NCBI RefSeq assembly: GCF_011393025.1
Contig: NZ_JAAOEO010000002.1
Coordinates: forward strand, 248,001-312,000
Origin: Neobacillus terrae
GTDB lineage: Bacteria; Bacillota; Bacilli; Bacillales; Cytobacillaceae
DNA length: 64,000 nucleotides
Reading direction: 5' to 3'
Positions 52,660 to 61,412 of this stretch are shown here, piece after piece. The first letter of the stretch is position 1; each line of letters starts with the position of its first letter. The notes beneath the pieces are model-generated. The model had not been told where the DNA came from. It did no database searches and saw only the letters and a program-made list of their open reading frames with translations. Both the position numbers and the translations under genes were made by a program.

Positions 52660-52943
52660 AAAATAAAAGGGAAACAAGAAGGAAAGAAGCGGTAGCCTTG
52701 GGATATAACCAAAACGCGGAAGATGCCCCCGGTGTTTTGGCGAAAGGCAAAGGTATAATAGCAGAAAATATTATCGACAGAGCCAGGGAAAACCAGGTTC
52801 CCATTCAGGAAGATCCGAGTTTAATTGATTTATTAAGCAAACTTAATATAAACGAGAGTATACCGGAAGAATTGTACCAGGCTGTAGCAGAGGTTTTCGC
52901 GTTTATTTATAAAACAGACAAAGAAGCAGGAAAAGGGCAGTAA
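52656..52943 (+). CDS. ylqH: YlqH, free-standing FlhB C-terminal-domain protein
   Basis: 95 aa. Resembles the fragment of FlhB left after NPTH self-cleavage (FlhB-CC), the type III export switch domain: EAVALGYNQNAEDAPGVLAK, GIIAENIIDRARENQVPIQE, INESIPEELYQAVAEVFAFI. No NPTH motif and no membrane segments precede it, so it cannot be an export-gate protein itself. Its ATG overlaps the ylqG stop. Flagellar genes are absent from the window. Function unproven. Confidence 0.87.
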   Translation: MKNKRETRRKEAVALGYNQNAEDAPGVLAKGKGIIAENIIDRARENQVPIQEDPSLIDLLSKLNINESIPEELYQAVAEVFAFIYKTDKEAGKGQ

Positions 52944-52965
52944 GGTCCTTCCTGCTTTTATTTTT
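52924..52965 (+). terminator. Terminator overlapping the end of ylqH
   Basis: AAGCAGGAA (52924-52932) pairs with TTCCTGCTT (52949-52957) around a 16-nt loop that contains the ylqH stop codon, then TTATTTTTA. Confidence 0.7.
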
Positions 52966-52996
52966 ATGGATAAGAGAGTGTAAAGTTTTACCTTTT

Positions 52997-53242
52997 GGCT
53001 CTTTTCTAAGAGATTGTTGCAAGTTGAAGAAACTGTGAACAAAAATAGGCGAGACTCCTCGAAAATGTATTCCCATTTCCTTCGTGCGTGGGCGGATTCC
53101 ATGATGCAAATTCAATGTCCTGCGGGAAAAGCAAGCCAGGCGAGACCCCGCAGGTCGTTAGCGACCGAGGAGGCTCGCGGATTGCCCGCGGAAAGCGAGT
53201 CTATTTTTGCTTTTATATACAACAAAGTTTACGAAAAGAGCC
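52997..53242. repeat. MITE-like repeat, copy C
   Basis: 246 bp with terminal inverted repeats GGCTCTTTTCTAAGAGATTG / CAACAAAGTTTACGAAAAGA plus GCC. Inside are AAGAAACTGTGAACAAAAAT, AGGCGAGACCCCGCAGGTCG, the stem GTCGTTAGCGAC, and GGAAAGCGAGTCTATTTTTG. About 90 nt (53055-53145) look like an added internal segment. Same family as 37611-37868 and 43346-43402. The 52944-53737 gap contains this, a degraded copy and the sucC promoter region; the short frames here are repeat-derived. Confidence 0.75.
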
Positions 53243-53294
53243 TACCTTTTAAATTACAATGTTGATTTAAACTCGAACTGTATTCAGTAAATCT

Positions 53295-53455
53295 CCTCGG
53301 CACATATGCGCATTTCCTTCGCATGGTGTTTATTCGAGGATGCTAGTTCAATGTCCTGTGGAACAAAGAGCCAGACGGGACCCTACAGTGAGGTACGAAC
53401 AAGGAGGTTCGGTTGTTCATCCTGGAAGGGCGGGTATTTTTGGAGATATGAACAA
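53295..53455. repeat. Degraded copy of the dispersed CCTGCGG repeat
   Basis: Shows TTCAATGTCCTGTGGAACAA, GACGGGACCCTACAGTGAGG and GGAGGTTCGG, each a diverged match to segments in the 52997-53242 copy (TTCAATGTCCTGCGG, GCGAGACCCCGCAGG, GGAGGCTCGCGG). No clear ends. Confidence 0.55.
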
Positions 53456-53585
53456 TCGAGTTTAAATTGTTTTACAAAAATAATATTTTTCCAAAAAAAT
53501 AATAAATTTACGGTCCAGTCCATGCTGGGCCTGCACCTACTAATATCAGAATCTTAAGGGAAGTTTAATATTTTAGGCATAAAGG

Positions 53586-53627
53586 TAGACAAGGCATTTA
53601 TCATTATATAAAATGAAAGCGCAGTCT
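53586..53627 (+). promoter_or_regulatory. Candidate sucC promoter with overlapping cre-like site
   Basis: TAGACA (53586-53591), 17-nt spacer, TAAAAT (53609-53614). TGAAAGCGCAGTCT at 53614-53627 fits the CcpA consensus at 12 of 14 positions and lies at the likely start site. CcpA control of the TCA branch is known in Bacillus; this site is inferred. Confidence 0.45.
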
Positions 53628-53737
53628 ATTTTTATTTGATAAATAGTGTAATTAAAAATGGATAGGCGCACTGCTCCTGTTTGCTATTTTTAAAGTTTAG
53701 CAGGATGCAATTGCTTATCTTTATAGGAGGATGGGAA

Positions 53738-54898
53738 ATGAATATCCATGAGTATCAAGGGAAAGAAATCCTCAGAAAATATGGGGTTTCTGTTCCAAAC
53801 GGCAAAGTGGCATTCACGGTAGAAGAAGCAGTGGAAGCTGCAAAGGAGCTGGGTACGCAAGTATGTGTAGTTAAGGCTCAAATCCATGCTGGCGGTCGGG
53901 GAAAAGCCGGCGGTGTTAAGGTAGCGAAAAACCTTGACGAAGTACGTACATATGCAAATGAAATTTTAGGAAAAACCCTTGTAACACACCAGACAGGACC
54001 TGAAGGCAAAGAAGTAAAGCGCCTGCTGATCGAAGAAGGCTGCGATATTAAAAAAGAATATTATGTTGGCCTAGTATTAGACCGTGCAACTTCACGTGTC
54101 GTTCTAATGGCTTCTGAGGAAGGCGGAACTGAAATTGAAGAAGTGGCCGCTAATACTCCAGAGAAAATCTTTAAAGAAGAGATTGACCCTGTAATCGGTC
54201 TTCAGCCTTTCCAGGCACGCCGTATTGCGTTTAATATCAATATCCCTAAGGAATTAGTCAACCAGGCTGTAAAGTTCATGATGGGCCTTTACGCAGCTTA
54301 TATCGAAAAGGACTGTTCCATTGCTGAGATTAACCCTCTTGTAGTAACAGGAGATGGAAAAGTAATGGCACTGGATGCAAAGTTAAACTTTGATTCCAAT
54401 GCTCTTTACCGTCAAAAAGACGTACTTGAGTACCGCGATCTTGAAGAGGAAGATCCAAAAGAAATCGAAGCTTCCAAATATGACCTAAGCTATATTGCTT
54501 TGGATGGAAATATCGGCTGTATGGTTAACGGAGCCGGCCTAGCAATGGCTACTATGGACATCGTTAAGCATTACGGCGGAGATCCCGCCAACTTCCTGGA
54601 TGTTGGGGGCGGCGCAACAGCTGAAAAGGTTACTGAAGCATTTAAAATTATCCTTTCTGATCCAAATGTAAAAGGTATTTTTGTCAATATCTTCGGCGGA
54701 ATCATGAAGTGTGATGTTATTGCTGATGGTGTAGTTGAAGCAGCTAAACAAGTCGGACTTGATATTCCTCTTGTGGTTCGTTTGGAAGGTACAAATGTTG
54801 ACTTGGGTAAGAAAATCCTTTCTGAGTCTGGACTTAACATTATTGCTGCTGAATCCATGGCTGACGGTGCACAAAAAATCGTTACATTAGTGAAGTAG
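53738..54898 (+). CDS. sucC: Succinyl-CoA synthetase beta subunit (ADP-forming)
   Basis: 386 aa. TCA cycle; makes succinate and ATP from succinyl-CoA with SucD. The N-terminal ATP-grasp domain opens [20 protein letters not shown]; metal- and nucleotide-binding segments are [16 protein letters not shown] (about 46) and IAEINPLVV (about 194). The C-terminal CoA-ligase domain contains FLDVGGGA and [10 protein letters not shown] (about 320). Start 53738 has AGGAGG about 6 nt before; the upstream frame is not conserved. Unusually, a repeat element separates it from sucD. Confidence 0.97.
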   Translation: MNIHEYQGKEILRKYGVSVPNGKVAFTVEEAVEAAKELGTQVCVVKAQIHAGGRGKAGGVKVAKNLDEVRTYANEILGKTLVTHQTGPEGKEVKRLLIEEGCDIKKEYYVGLVLDRATSRVVLMASEEGGTEIEEVAANTPEKIFKEEIDPVIGLQPFQARRIAFNINIPKELVNQAVKFMMGLYAAYIEKDCSIAEINPLVVTGDGKVMALDAKLNFDSNALYRQKDVLEYRDLEEEDPKEIEASKYDLSYIALDGNIGCMVNGAGLAMATMDIVKHYGGDPANFLDVGGGATAEKVTEAFKIILSDPNVKGIFVNIFGGIMKCDVIADGVVEAAKQVGLDIPLVVRLEGTNVDLGKKILSESGLNIIAAESMADGAQKIVTLVK

Positions 54899-54917
54899 GA
54901 TCATTAGAAAAGTTTTA

Positions 54918-55080
54918 GCGCCCATTCAGCGAAGCAACTACTTGAGGGGCTTCGTGATTATTTCTGCCTGGAATAGCCATCCTGCTGCTTTGCGACGAGC
55001 TGAACATATGGTGCATCGAATAAGCTTTGGAGTAGGAGCACAAAAAGGATGGACAATAAGCGCTGGGCGCTGAAGCTGGA
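54918..55080 (-). repeat. Dispersed structured repeat inserted between sucC and sucD
   Basis: About 163 nt filling nearly all of the 203-nt gap. + strand: GCGCCCATTCAGCGAAGCAA at the left, GCTTTGCGACGAGCTGAACA in the middle, CGCTGGGCGCTGAAGCTGG at the right; GCGCCCA/TGGGCGC form short inverted ends. Closely related to 6577-6837 and, in the opposite orientation, to 37697-37757 and 45291-45352. Confidence 0.8.
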
Positions 55081-55101
55081 AAATTAGAAAGGGGAATTAA
55101 C

Positions 55102-56004
55102 GTGAGCGTTTTTATAAATAAAGATACAAAGGTTATTGTTCAAGGTATCACTGGCGGAACAGCCCGTTTTCATACAAAACAAATGCTTGAGTACGGCACC
55201 CAGGTTGTAGGAGGAACTTCCCCTGGTAAAGCAGGAACTGAAGTAGAAGGCATTCCAGTTTTCAACACAGTTAAAGATGCAGTGGATGCAACAGGTGCAA
55301 ATGCTTCAGTTATCTATGTTCCTGCTCCATTTGCTGCAGATGCTATTATTGAAGCTGTTGATGCTGATTTGGATCTTGCAATCTGTATTACTGAACATAT
55401 TCCAGTTTTGGATATGGTTAAAGTAAAACGCTATATGGAAGGTAAGAAAACTCGTCTTGTAGGACCTAACTGTCCTGGCGTTATTACTGCCGATGAGTGC
55501 AAAATTGGAATCATGCCTGGCTATATCCATACAAAAGGACATGTTGGCGTAGTTTCCCGATCTGGAACTTTGACTTACGAGGCTGTACACCAGCTTACAC
55601 AGGCTGGAATCGGCCAGACTACAGCGGTTGGTATCGGTGGAGACCCTGTTAACGGAACAAACTTTATCGATGTTCTAAAGGCCTTCAATGAAGACCCTGA
55701 AACTTATGCGGTTATCATGATTGGTGAAATCGGAGGAACTGCAGAAGAGGAAGCGGCACAATGGGTAAAAGCCAATATGACTAAACCAGTTGTAGGCTTC
55801 ATCGGCGGACGTACTGCACCTCCTGGAAAACGTATGGGCCACGCAGGCGCCATTATTTCCGGTGGTAAAGGAACAGCAGATGAAAAGATCCGTGTCATGA
55901 ACGAATGCGGAATTAAAGTAGCTGACACTCCTTCCGTAATGGGTGAAACGCTGATTGAAGTTCTAAAGGAGCAAGGTCTTTACGAAAAGTGTAAAACTCA
56001 CTAA
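55102..56004 (+). CDS. sucD: Succinyl-CoA synthetase alpha subunit
   Basis: 300 aa. Carries the phosphohistidine intermediate: [12 protein letters not shown] (about 240-251, His about 243). CoA-binding Rossmann domain opens [39 protein letters not shown] lies near 124. GTG start at 55102, 7 nt after AAAGGGG, which survives beside the inserted repeat. Partner of SucC. Confidence 0.97.
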   Translation: MSVFINKDTKVIVQGITGGTARFHTKQMLEYGTQVVGGTSPGKAGTEVEGIPVFNTVKDAVDATGANASVIYVPAPFAADAIIEAVDADLDLAICITEHIPVLDMVKVKRYMEGKKTRLVGPNCPGVITADECKIGIMPGYIHTKGHVGVVSRSGTLTYEAVHQLTQAGIGQTTAVGIGGDPVNGTNFIDVLKAFNEDPETYAVIMIGEIGGTAEEEAAQWVKANMTKPVVGFIGGRTAPPGKRMGHAGAIISGGKGTADEKIRVMNECGIKVADTPSVMGETLIEVLKEQGLYEKCKTH

Positions 56005-56019
56005 AAACAAGCTTAAGTA

Positions 56020-56062
56020 AACAGGCTTAGCCCTCTTTTTTAGGAGGGCTATTGCCTGTTTT
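56020..56062 (+). terminator. Terminator after sucD
   Basis: AACAGGC...AGCCCTC (56020-56035) pairs with GAGGGCT...GCCTGTT (56044-56060), a two-part stem with a small internal loop, followed by TT; loop TTTTTTAG. Confidence 0.8.
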
Positions 56063-56083
56063 AGTATATTAAGGAGGATGAAA

Positions 56084-56959
56084 ATGGAGGAATTTAAAAG
56101 GCGTCTTATCCATTTGCTACATTGGCCCGGCACTACTTGGAATTCAGTTGATCGATTATTGAAAAAGGATCCGAAGCTTTTAACTGTTAAATATGATCTG
56201 CCTCAGGAATATTATTCTTCCCAGTCGACAAACCACTCCATCAGCCAGCAGCTCCAAAAATCTTTTTCCTCTGAAATCTTACATGAACAAATCCGCCAAT
56301 ATAAAACCAACCAAATCCACATCATAACTGTCTTTGATAAAGAATATCCCCCAATGTTAAGAGAAATATTTCAGCCGCCATGGGCTTTATTTGCCAAAGG
56401 GGATTTGTCCCTTCTAACCTTAGAACCGAAGCTAGCGGTTGTAGGTTCACGCCAGGCGACACAATATGGTAAAAATGCTATACGCTTAATGTTTCCGGGT
56501 CTGATCAAGAGAAATGTTTTAATTGTAAGCGGTTTGGCAAAAGGAATTGATACTCTTGCCCATGAATGCACCATACAAAATGACGGGAAAACAATTGCTG
56601 TAATTGCCGGGGGATTTTATCATATTTATCCACGTGAAAATATGAATCTAGCATTAGATATGATGAAGAACCAGCTGATTGTTTCTGAATATCCGCCTGA
56701 TACCAAACCCATGCGCTGGCATTTTCCTGCGCGAAATAGGATTATAAGCGGGATGTCGAAAGGAACATTAATAATAGAAGCAAAACGCAAAAGTGGTTCT
56801 CTTATCACCGCAAACTATGCCGTTAATGAAGGAAGAGATGTCTTTTCTCTCCCTGGGAGTATCTTTAACCCTTTTTCCTGCGGTACCAATGACCTTATTC
56901 AGCAGGGGGCCAAACTGGTAGCATCAGCAGAAGATATCCTAGAGGAAATCATTTTTTAA
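56084..56959 (+). CDS. dprA: DNA processing protein DprA (Smf)
   Basis: 291 aa. Protects incoming single-stranded DNA and loads RecA during natural transformation. Rossmann-like DprA core: VVGSRQATQYGKNAIR (about 121), VSGLAKGIDTLAHE (about 148), GGFYHIYPREN (about 176), RNRIISGMSKGTLIIEAKRK (about 216) and GSLITANYAVNEGRDVFSLP. No C-terminal winged-helix extension is present, so it resembles the short Bacillus form. Start 56084 with GGAGG 6 nt upstream; ATG 56078 overlaps that site. Confidence 0.95.
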   Translation: MEEFKRRLIHLLHWPGTTWNSVDRLLKKDPKLLTVKYDLPQEYYSSQSTNHSISQQLQKSFSSEILHEQIRQYKTNQIHIITVFDKEYPPMLREIFQPPWALFAKGDLSLLTLEPKLAVVGSRQATQYGKNAIRLMFPGLIKRNVLIVSGLAKGIDTLAHECTIQNDGKTIAVIAGGFYHIYPRENMNLALDMMKNQLIVSEYPPDTKPMRWHFPARNRIISGMSKGTLIIEAKRKSGSLITANYAVNEGRDVFSLPGSIFNPFSCGTNDLIQQGAKLVASAEDILEEIIF

Positions 56960-57459
56960 TAAAGGATATGTTGATAGCCTATTTTGATTTGGCACATTGC
57001 GATTGGAGTGCCTGCAACGGAGATTAAAAGGTATATTTAACATTTTAAAAATTCAGAGGTAACAAATCTAAATGGGCTTAAAAGTGCTAATTTTTATAGA
57101 TTATTTATTAAATTTAAGCGACTTTAATAGAAAAAGGTTGAAATTATCTCCAAACTGTTATACATTTTGCAACAGATATCTGAAATGATTTTGTGCTTAT
57201 CTCTTCCCCTGACAGGAAGGAAGATTTGACAGAAACAATTACTTTCATTAATAATATGAATATTTCCATTGAAATTAGATTATGGTTATTTAACTGATAT
57301 TACTTCACAAAGAACTGGACAGCAGGTTTTCATATAACAATGCTTCATTTTTCCTTATATACAGGCTAATTGCTGAATTGAGAAAAATGAATAAAAAGAA
57401 GCCGGGAATACGGCTAGGGACATACTAAACGATAGATCCCTTATAAGGAGATTGATTGG
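56960..57459. other. AT-rich gap between dprA and topA
   Basis: 500 nt without a credible reading frame or any of the dispersed repeats. A candidate topA promoter is at 57226-57255. A short hairpin AGCCGGGAATACGGCT lies at about 57401-57416, near the topA ribosome-binding region. Nothing else recognised. Confidence 0.6.
57226..57255 (+). promoter_or_regulatory. Candidate sigma-A promoter of topA
   Basis: Perfect TTGACA (57226-57231), 18-nt spacer, AATAAT (57250-57255). The leader would be about 200 nt. Confidence 0.5.
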
Positions 57460-59535
57460 ATGACAGATTTTCTAGTGATCGTGGAATCACCTGCAAAGGC
57501 GAAAACGATCGAACGGTATCTTGGAAAAAAATATAAAGTAAAAGCATCCATGGGCCACGTCCGGGATTTACCAAGAAGCCAAATGGGTGTCGACACAGAG
57601 AATGAATACGAACCTAAATATATTACGATCCGGGGAAAAGGCCCAGTTTTAAAAGAATTAAAAACAGCGGCAAAGAAAGCTAAAAAAATCTATCTCGCAG
57701 CTGACCCCGACCGCGAAGGGGAAGCAATCGCATGGCATCTGGCCCATAGCCTTGATGTTGATATTACTTCTGATTGCCGGGTTGTTTTTAACGAAATTAC
57801 CAAAGACGCTATTAAGGAGTCCTTTAAACATCCACGCCCGATTAATATGGATCTGGTAGATGCACAGCAGGCACGAAGAATTCTTGACCGCCTTGTAGGA
57901 TACAATATCAGTCCGCTTTTATGGAAAAAAGTAAAAAAGGGACTGAGTGCAGGACGTGTGCAGTCTGTTGCTGTAAGGCTTATAATTGATCGGGAAAAAG
58001 AAATAAAGGACTTTGAACCTGAAGAGTACTGGACCATCAAGGGAAGCTTTATTAAGGGAAAAGAACCGTTTGAAGCTTCATTCTATGGGATAAGCGGGAA
58101 AAAAACCGCACTTTCCTCAGAACAGGATGTAAAGGATGCTTTGTCAAAAATCGACGGTAACCAATTTAAAGTGATCTCTGTATCGAAGAAGGAACGTAAA
58201 AAAAACCCTTCTCCACCGTTTATAACCTCATCTCTACAGCAGGAAGCAGCAAGGAAGCTGAACTTCCGTGCAAGGAAGACGATGATGCTTGCTCAGCAAT
58301 TATATGAGGGTATCGATCTTGGGAAAGAAGGAACAGTTGGTTTAATAACTTATATGCGTACCGATTCCACAAGGCTATCCGAGATTGCACAAAATGAAGC
58401 TGCGGGCTACATTAAGAGTGTATATGGCGAATCATACTTAAAAGAAGAACAGCGTAAGGAAAAGAAGCAAACAAATGCGCAGGATGCTCATGAAGCGATA
58501 CGGCCAACCAGCACCTTCCGAGATCCGAATAGTTTAAAAGAATTTCTTTCAAGGGATCAGCTTCGATTATACAAATTAATCTGGGAGCGTTTTCTTGCAA
58601 GCCAGATGGCACCTGCGGTGATCGATACGATGAGCGTTGATTTACAAAACGGTTCAGTAATTTTCCGTGCTAATGGATCAAAAATTAAATTCCCTGGTTT
58701 TACCAAGCTATACGTGGAAGGTTCGGATGATCAAGTTGAAGAAAGCGATAAAATGCTTCCTGAATTAAATGAAGGGGATGAAGTGATTAACAAGGATCTT
58801 GATTCAAAACAGCACTTCACTCAGCCGCCTCCACGCTATACAGAAGCAAGGCTGGTTAAAACGCTTGAAGAACTGGGAATTGGCCGTCCATCCACTTATG
58901 CACCAACGCTGGATACTATTCAAAAAAGGGGTTATGTTGCCCTTGATAATAAACGCTTTATTCCAACAGAGCTTGGTGAAATTGTTCATGAATTGACTCT
59001 TGAGTTTTTCCCTGATATTCTTGATGTCGAGTTTACTGCCAAGATGGAACAGGATCTTGATGATGTTGAAGCGGGTAAAGTGGAATGGGTAAAAATTATC
59101 GACCATTTCTATCAGGATTTTGAAAAACACCTTAGAGTGGCCGAAAAAGAAATGCAGGAAGTCGAAATAAAGGATGAACCTGCTGGAGAAGACTGCGAAC
59201 AATGCGGTAGCCCGATGGTATTTAAAATGGGCCGTTTTGGTAAGTTCATGGCCTGCAGCAATTTCCCGGATTGCCGGAATACAAAGGCGATTGTAAAAGA
59301 GATTGGTGTGACTTGCCCAAAATGTAAAGAGGGGCATATTATTGAAAGAAAGAGCAAGAAAAAGCGTATCTTTTACGGCTGTGACCGTTTCCCTGAATGT
59401 GATTTTCTTTCCTGGGACAAACCGCTTCCAAGAAGCTGTCCTAAATGTGAAGGACTCCTTGTTGAAAAGAAATTGAAAAAAGGCGTCCAGGTCCAATGTA
59501 CGGAATGTGATTACAAAGAAGAGCAGCAAAGTTAA
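57460..59535 (+). CDS. topA: DNA topoisomerase I
   Basis: 691 aa. Type IA enzyme relaxing negative supercoils. TOPRIM domain: [20 protein letters not shown] (about 6-25) and [15 protein letters not shown] (about 109). The active-site Tyr is in [15 protein letters not shown] (about 297). Three C-terminal zinc-finger segments follow: [62 protein letters not shown] precedes the ATG. Sits between dprA and trmFO as in B. subtilis. Confidence 0.98.
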   Translation: MTDFLVIVESPAKAKTIERYLGKKYKVKASMGHVRDLPRSQMGVDTENEYEPKYITIRGKGPVLKELKTAAKKAKKIYLAADPDREGEAIAWHLAHSLDVDITSDCRVVFNEITKDAIKESFKHPRPINMDLVDAQQARRILDRLVGYNISPLLWKKVKKGLSAGRVQSVAVRLIIDREKEIKDFEPEEYWTIKGSFIKGKEPFEASFYGISGKKTALSSEQDVKDALSKIDGNQFKVISVSKKERKKNPSPPFITSSLQQEAARKLNFRARKTMMLAQQLYEGIDLGKEGTVGLITYMRTDSTRLSEIAQNEAAGYIKSVYGESYLKEEQRKEKKQTNAQDAHEAIRPTSTFRDPNSLKEFLSRDQLRLYKLIWERFLASQMAPAVIDTMSVDLQNGSVIFRANGSKIKFPGFTKLYVEGSDDQVEESDKMLPELNEGDEVINKDLDSKQHFTQPPPRYTEARLVKTLEELGIGRPSTYAPTLDTIQKRGYVALDNKRFIPTELGEIVHELTLEFFPDILDVEFTAKMEQDLDDVEAGKVEWVKIIDHFYQDFEKHLRVAEKEMQEVEIKDEPAGEDCEQCGSPMVFKMGRFGKFMACSNFPDCRNTKAIVKEIGVTCPKCKEGHIIERKSKKKRIFYGCDRFPECDFLSWDKPLPRSCPKCEGLLVEKKLKKGVQVQCTECDYKEEQQS

Positions 59536-59538
59536 GGG

Positions 59539-59560
59539 GTGAGCTCAAAGCTCACTCTTT
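59539..59560 (+). terminator. Weak hairpin after topA
   Basis: GTGAGCT (59539-59545) and AGCTCAC (59549-59555), 3-nt loop, then TCTTTT. Short stem, so termination may be partial. Confidence 0.5.
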
Positions 59561-59614
59561 TCATGTTTCTTGTAATGTGGGGAACTTAGCCATCCATTAA
59601 ATGATAGGCAGTTG

Positions 59615-59900
59615 CCCCTAAACAAGGCGCCTCAGCTTTTCTTGTTGTCTAGCTTCAGCGCCTAGGGGCTCGAGGTCATAAGCCATTCCGTCGTGAAGGT
59701 TAAAGAACAACCTTCTCTCCGGCCTGTCTTATGCTTGTCGCCCCTAAACAAGGCGCCTCAGCTTTTCTTGTTGTCTAGCTTCAGCGCCTAGGGGCTCGAG
59801 GTCATAAGCCATTCCGTCGTGAAGGTTAAAGAACAACCTTCTCTCCGGCCTGTCTTATGCTTGTCGCCCCAAACAAGGCGCCTCAGCTTATCTTGTAGGC
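59615..59900 (+). repeat. 126-bp tandem repeat, about 2.3 units, between topA and trmFO
   Basis: Units 59615-59740 and 59741-59866 read as identical; a third starts at 59867 and breaks off near 59900. Each unit contains CCCCTAAACAAGGCGCCTCA, TTGTCTAGCTTCAGCGCC plus TAGGGG (inverted partner of its start), GAGGTCATAAGCCATTCCG, an AAGGTT...AACCTT hairpin, and CCGGCCTGTCTTATGCTTGTCG. The TTGTCTAGCTTCAGCGCC block is shared with the end of the repeat at 6577-6837. Non-coding; no unique spacers, so not a CRISPR. It explains most of the 497-nt gap 59536-60032. Confidence 0.88.
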
Positions 59901-60032
59901 ATGAAACTTTTTTCTTTTATAAACGTATTGTAAAATGCAGAATGGATGAAAATGAGGAATAAATACTATTGGCAATAAAATTTATGAGTTGATTTTACAT
60001 AAATCCATTAGGCGATACCAGGAGGAAAAGAA

Positions 60033-61340
60033 ATGAATGAACAGGTAGTTAATGTAATTGGTGCGGGACTTGCGGGCAGTGAAGCAGCGTGGCAAATAGC
60101 AAAAAGGGGAATTAAGGTTAGACTTTATGAGATGCGCCCAGTAAAACAAACTCCAGCCCACCATACTGATAAGTTTGCGGAGCTTGTTTGCAGTAACTCT
60201 CTTAGAGCTAATACTCTTACAAATGCAGTAGGAGTTTTAAAGGAAGAAATGAGACAGCTTGATTCGGTTATTATTTCATCTGCGGATGCTTGTTCAGTAC
60301 CAGCTGGCGGTGCACTTGCGGTAGACCGCCACGAATTCGCCGCAAGAGTAACTGAAATGGTGAAAAATCATGAAAATGTGACAGTAATGAATGAAGAAGT
60401 TACTGAGATCCCCGAAGGTCCGACTGTAATTGCAACAGGTCCTTTAACAAGCCCGGCACTTTCAGAAAAGTTAAAGCAGCTAACCGGTGAGGATTATTTA
60501 TACTTTTATGATGCGGCAGCTCCAATTCTTGAAAAAGAAAGCATCGATATGGACAAAGTCTATTTAAAATCCCGGTATGATAAAGGGGAAGCGGCCTATC
60601 TAAATTGTCCAATGACAGAAGAAGAATTTAACCGTTTCTATGAAGCGCTTATTAGTGCAGAAACTGTTCCCGTAAAAGAATTTGAGAAAGAAATATATTT
60701 TGAAGGATGTATGCCAATTGAAGTGATGGCTTCAAGAGGAAAGAAAACGATGCTCTTTGGGCCATTAAAGCCAGTGGGCCTAGAGGATCCGCGTACAGGA
60801 AAACGCCCTTTTGCTGTTATTCAGCTTCGCCAGGATGACGCAGCGGGCACACTGTTTAATATTGTTGGTTTTCAGACACACTTAAAGTGGGGAGCTCAAA
60901 AAGAGGTTATTCAGCTGATCCCTGGCCTTGAAAATGCAGAGATCATCCGTTACGGAGTTATGCATCGAAATACATTTATTGCTTCGCCAAAGGTGCTCAA
61001 GGCAACTTACCAATTCCGAAACCGGGAAGATTTATTTTTCGCTGGACAGATGACAGGCGTTGAAGGATATGTAGAATCAGCAGCAAGCGGATTAATAGCC
61101 GGAATTAATGCAGCTCGTTTGGTAAAAGGAGAAGAAACACTTGAATTCCCGCATGAGACAGCAATTGGCAGCATGGCTAGATATATTACTAATGCTAATC
61201 CTAAGAACTTTCAGCCTATGAACGCCAACTTTGGGCTATTTCCTGAGCTTCCAGTTAAAATAAAAGGTAAGCAAGAGCGGAATTTACAGCATGCAAACAG
61301 AGCATTAGAAACAATTCAGAACTTTGTGAAAGTTTTGTAA
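60033..61340 (+). CDS. trmFO: Methylenetetrahydrofolate-tRNA-(uracil-5-)-methyltransferase
   Basis: 435 aa. Folate- and FAD-dependent m5U54 methylation of tRNA (formerly Gid). FAD-binding motif [19 protein letters not shown] (about 9-27). Family blocks are [20 protein letters not shown] (about 50) and [20 protein letters not shown] (about 335). The conserved Cys in CSNSL is typical. AGGAGGAAAAG precedes the ATG. Confidence 0.97.
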   Translation: MNEQVVNVIGAGLAGSEAAWQIAKRGIKVRLYEMRPVKQTPAHHTDKFAELVCSNSLRANTLTNAVGVLKEEMRQLDSVIISSADACSVPAGGALAVDRHEFAARVTEMVKNHENVTVMNEEVTEIPEGPTVIATGPLTSPALSEKLKQLTGEDYLYFYDAAAPILEKESIDMDKVYLKSRYDKGEAAYLNCPMTEEEFNRFYEALISAETVPVKEFEKEIYFEGCMPIEVMASRGKKTMLFGPLKPVGLEDPRTGKRPFAVIQLRQDDAAGTLFNIVGFQTHLKWGAQKEVIQLIPGLENAEIIRYGVMHRNTFIASPKVLKATYQFRNREDLFFAGQMTGVEGYVESAASGLIAGINAARLVKGEETLEFPHETAIGSMARYITNANPKNFQPMNANFGLFPELPVKIKGKQERNLQHANRALETIQNFVKVL

Positions 61341-61349
61341 AATTTATTG

Positions 61350-61388
61350 CAAGGGCTAAAAAAGTGTGTTAAGCTTTATTAGCCCTTG
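61350..61388. other. Inverted repeat between trmFO and xerC
   Basis: CAAGGGCTAA (61350-61359) and its perfect complement TTAGCCCTTG (61379-61388), 19-nt loop, ending 25 nt before the xerC start. No T-tract, so more likely an mRNA hairpin than a terminator. Confidence 0.5.
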
Positions 61389-61412
61389 TGAGCTGAGAAA
61401 GGCTTGATAAAT

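Noticed and set aside
52656..52943. YlqH considered as a truncated flhB pseudogene
   Set aside because: It is a complete small frame with its own start, at the same position in related genomes as far as I recall, so it is a standing gene rather than a fragment.
53014..53557. Two 83-codon frames downstream of ylqH
   Set aside because: Lie entirely within repeat elements; no ribosome-binding sites.
58804..59529. 241-codon - strand frame opposite topA
   Set aside because: Antisense shadow of the highly conserved topA coding sequence; composition rich in F, no motif.
59615..59900. Tandem repeats considered as a CRISPR array
   Set aside because: Units are 126 bp and contiguous with no unique spacers; no cas genes nearby.
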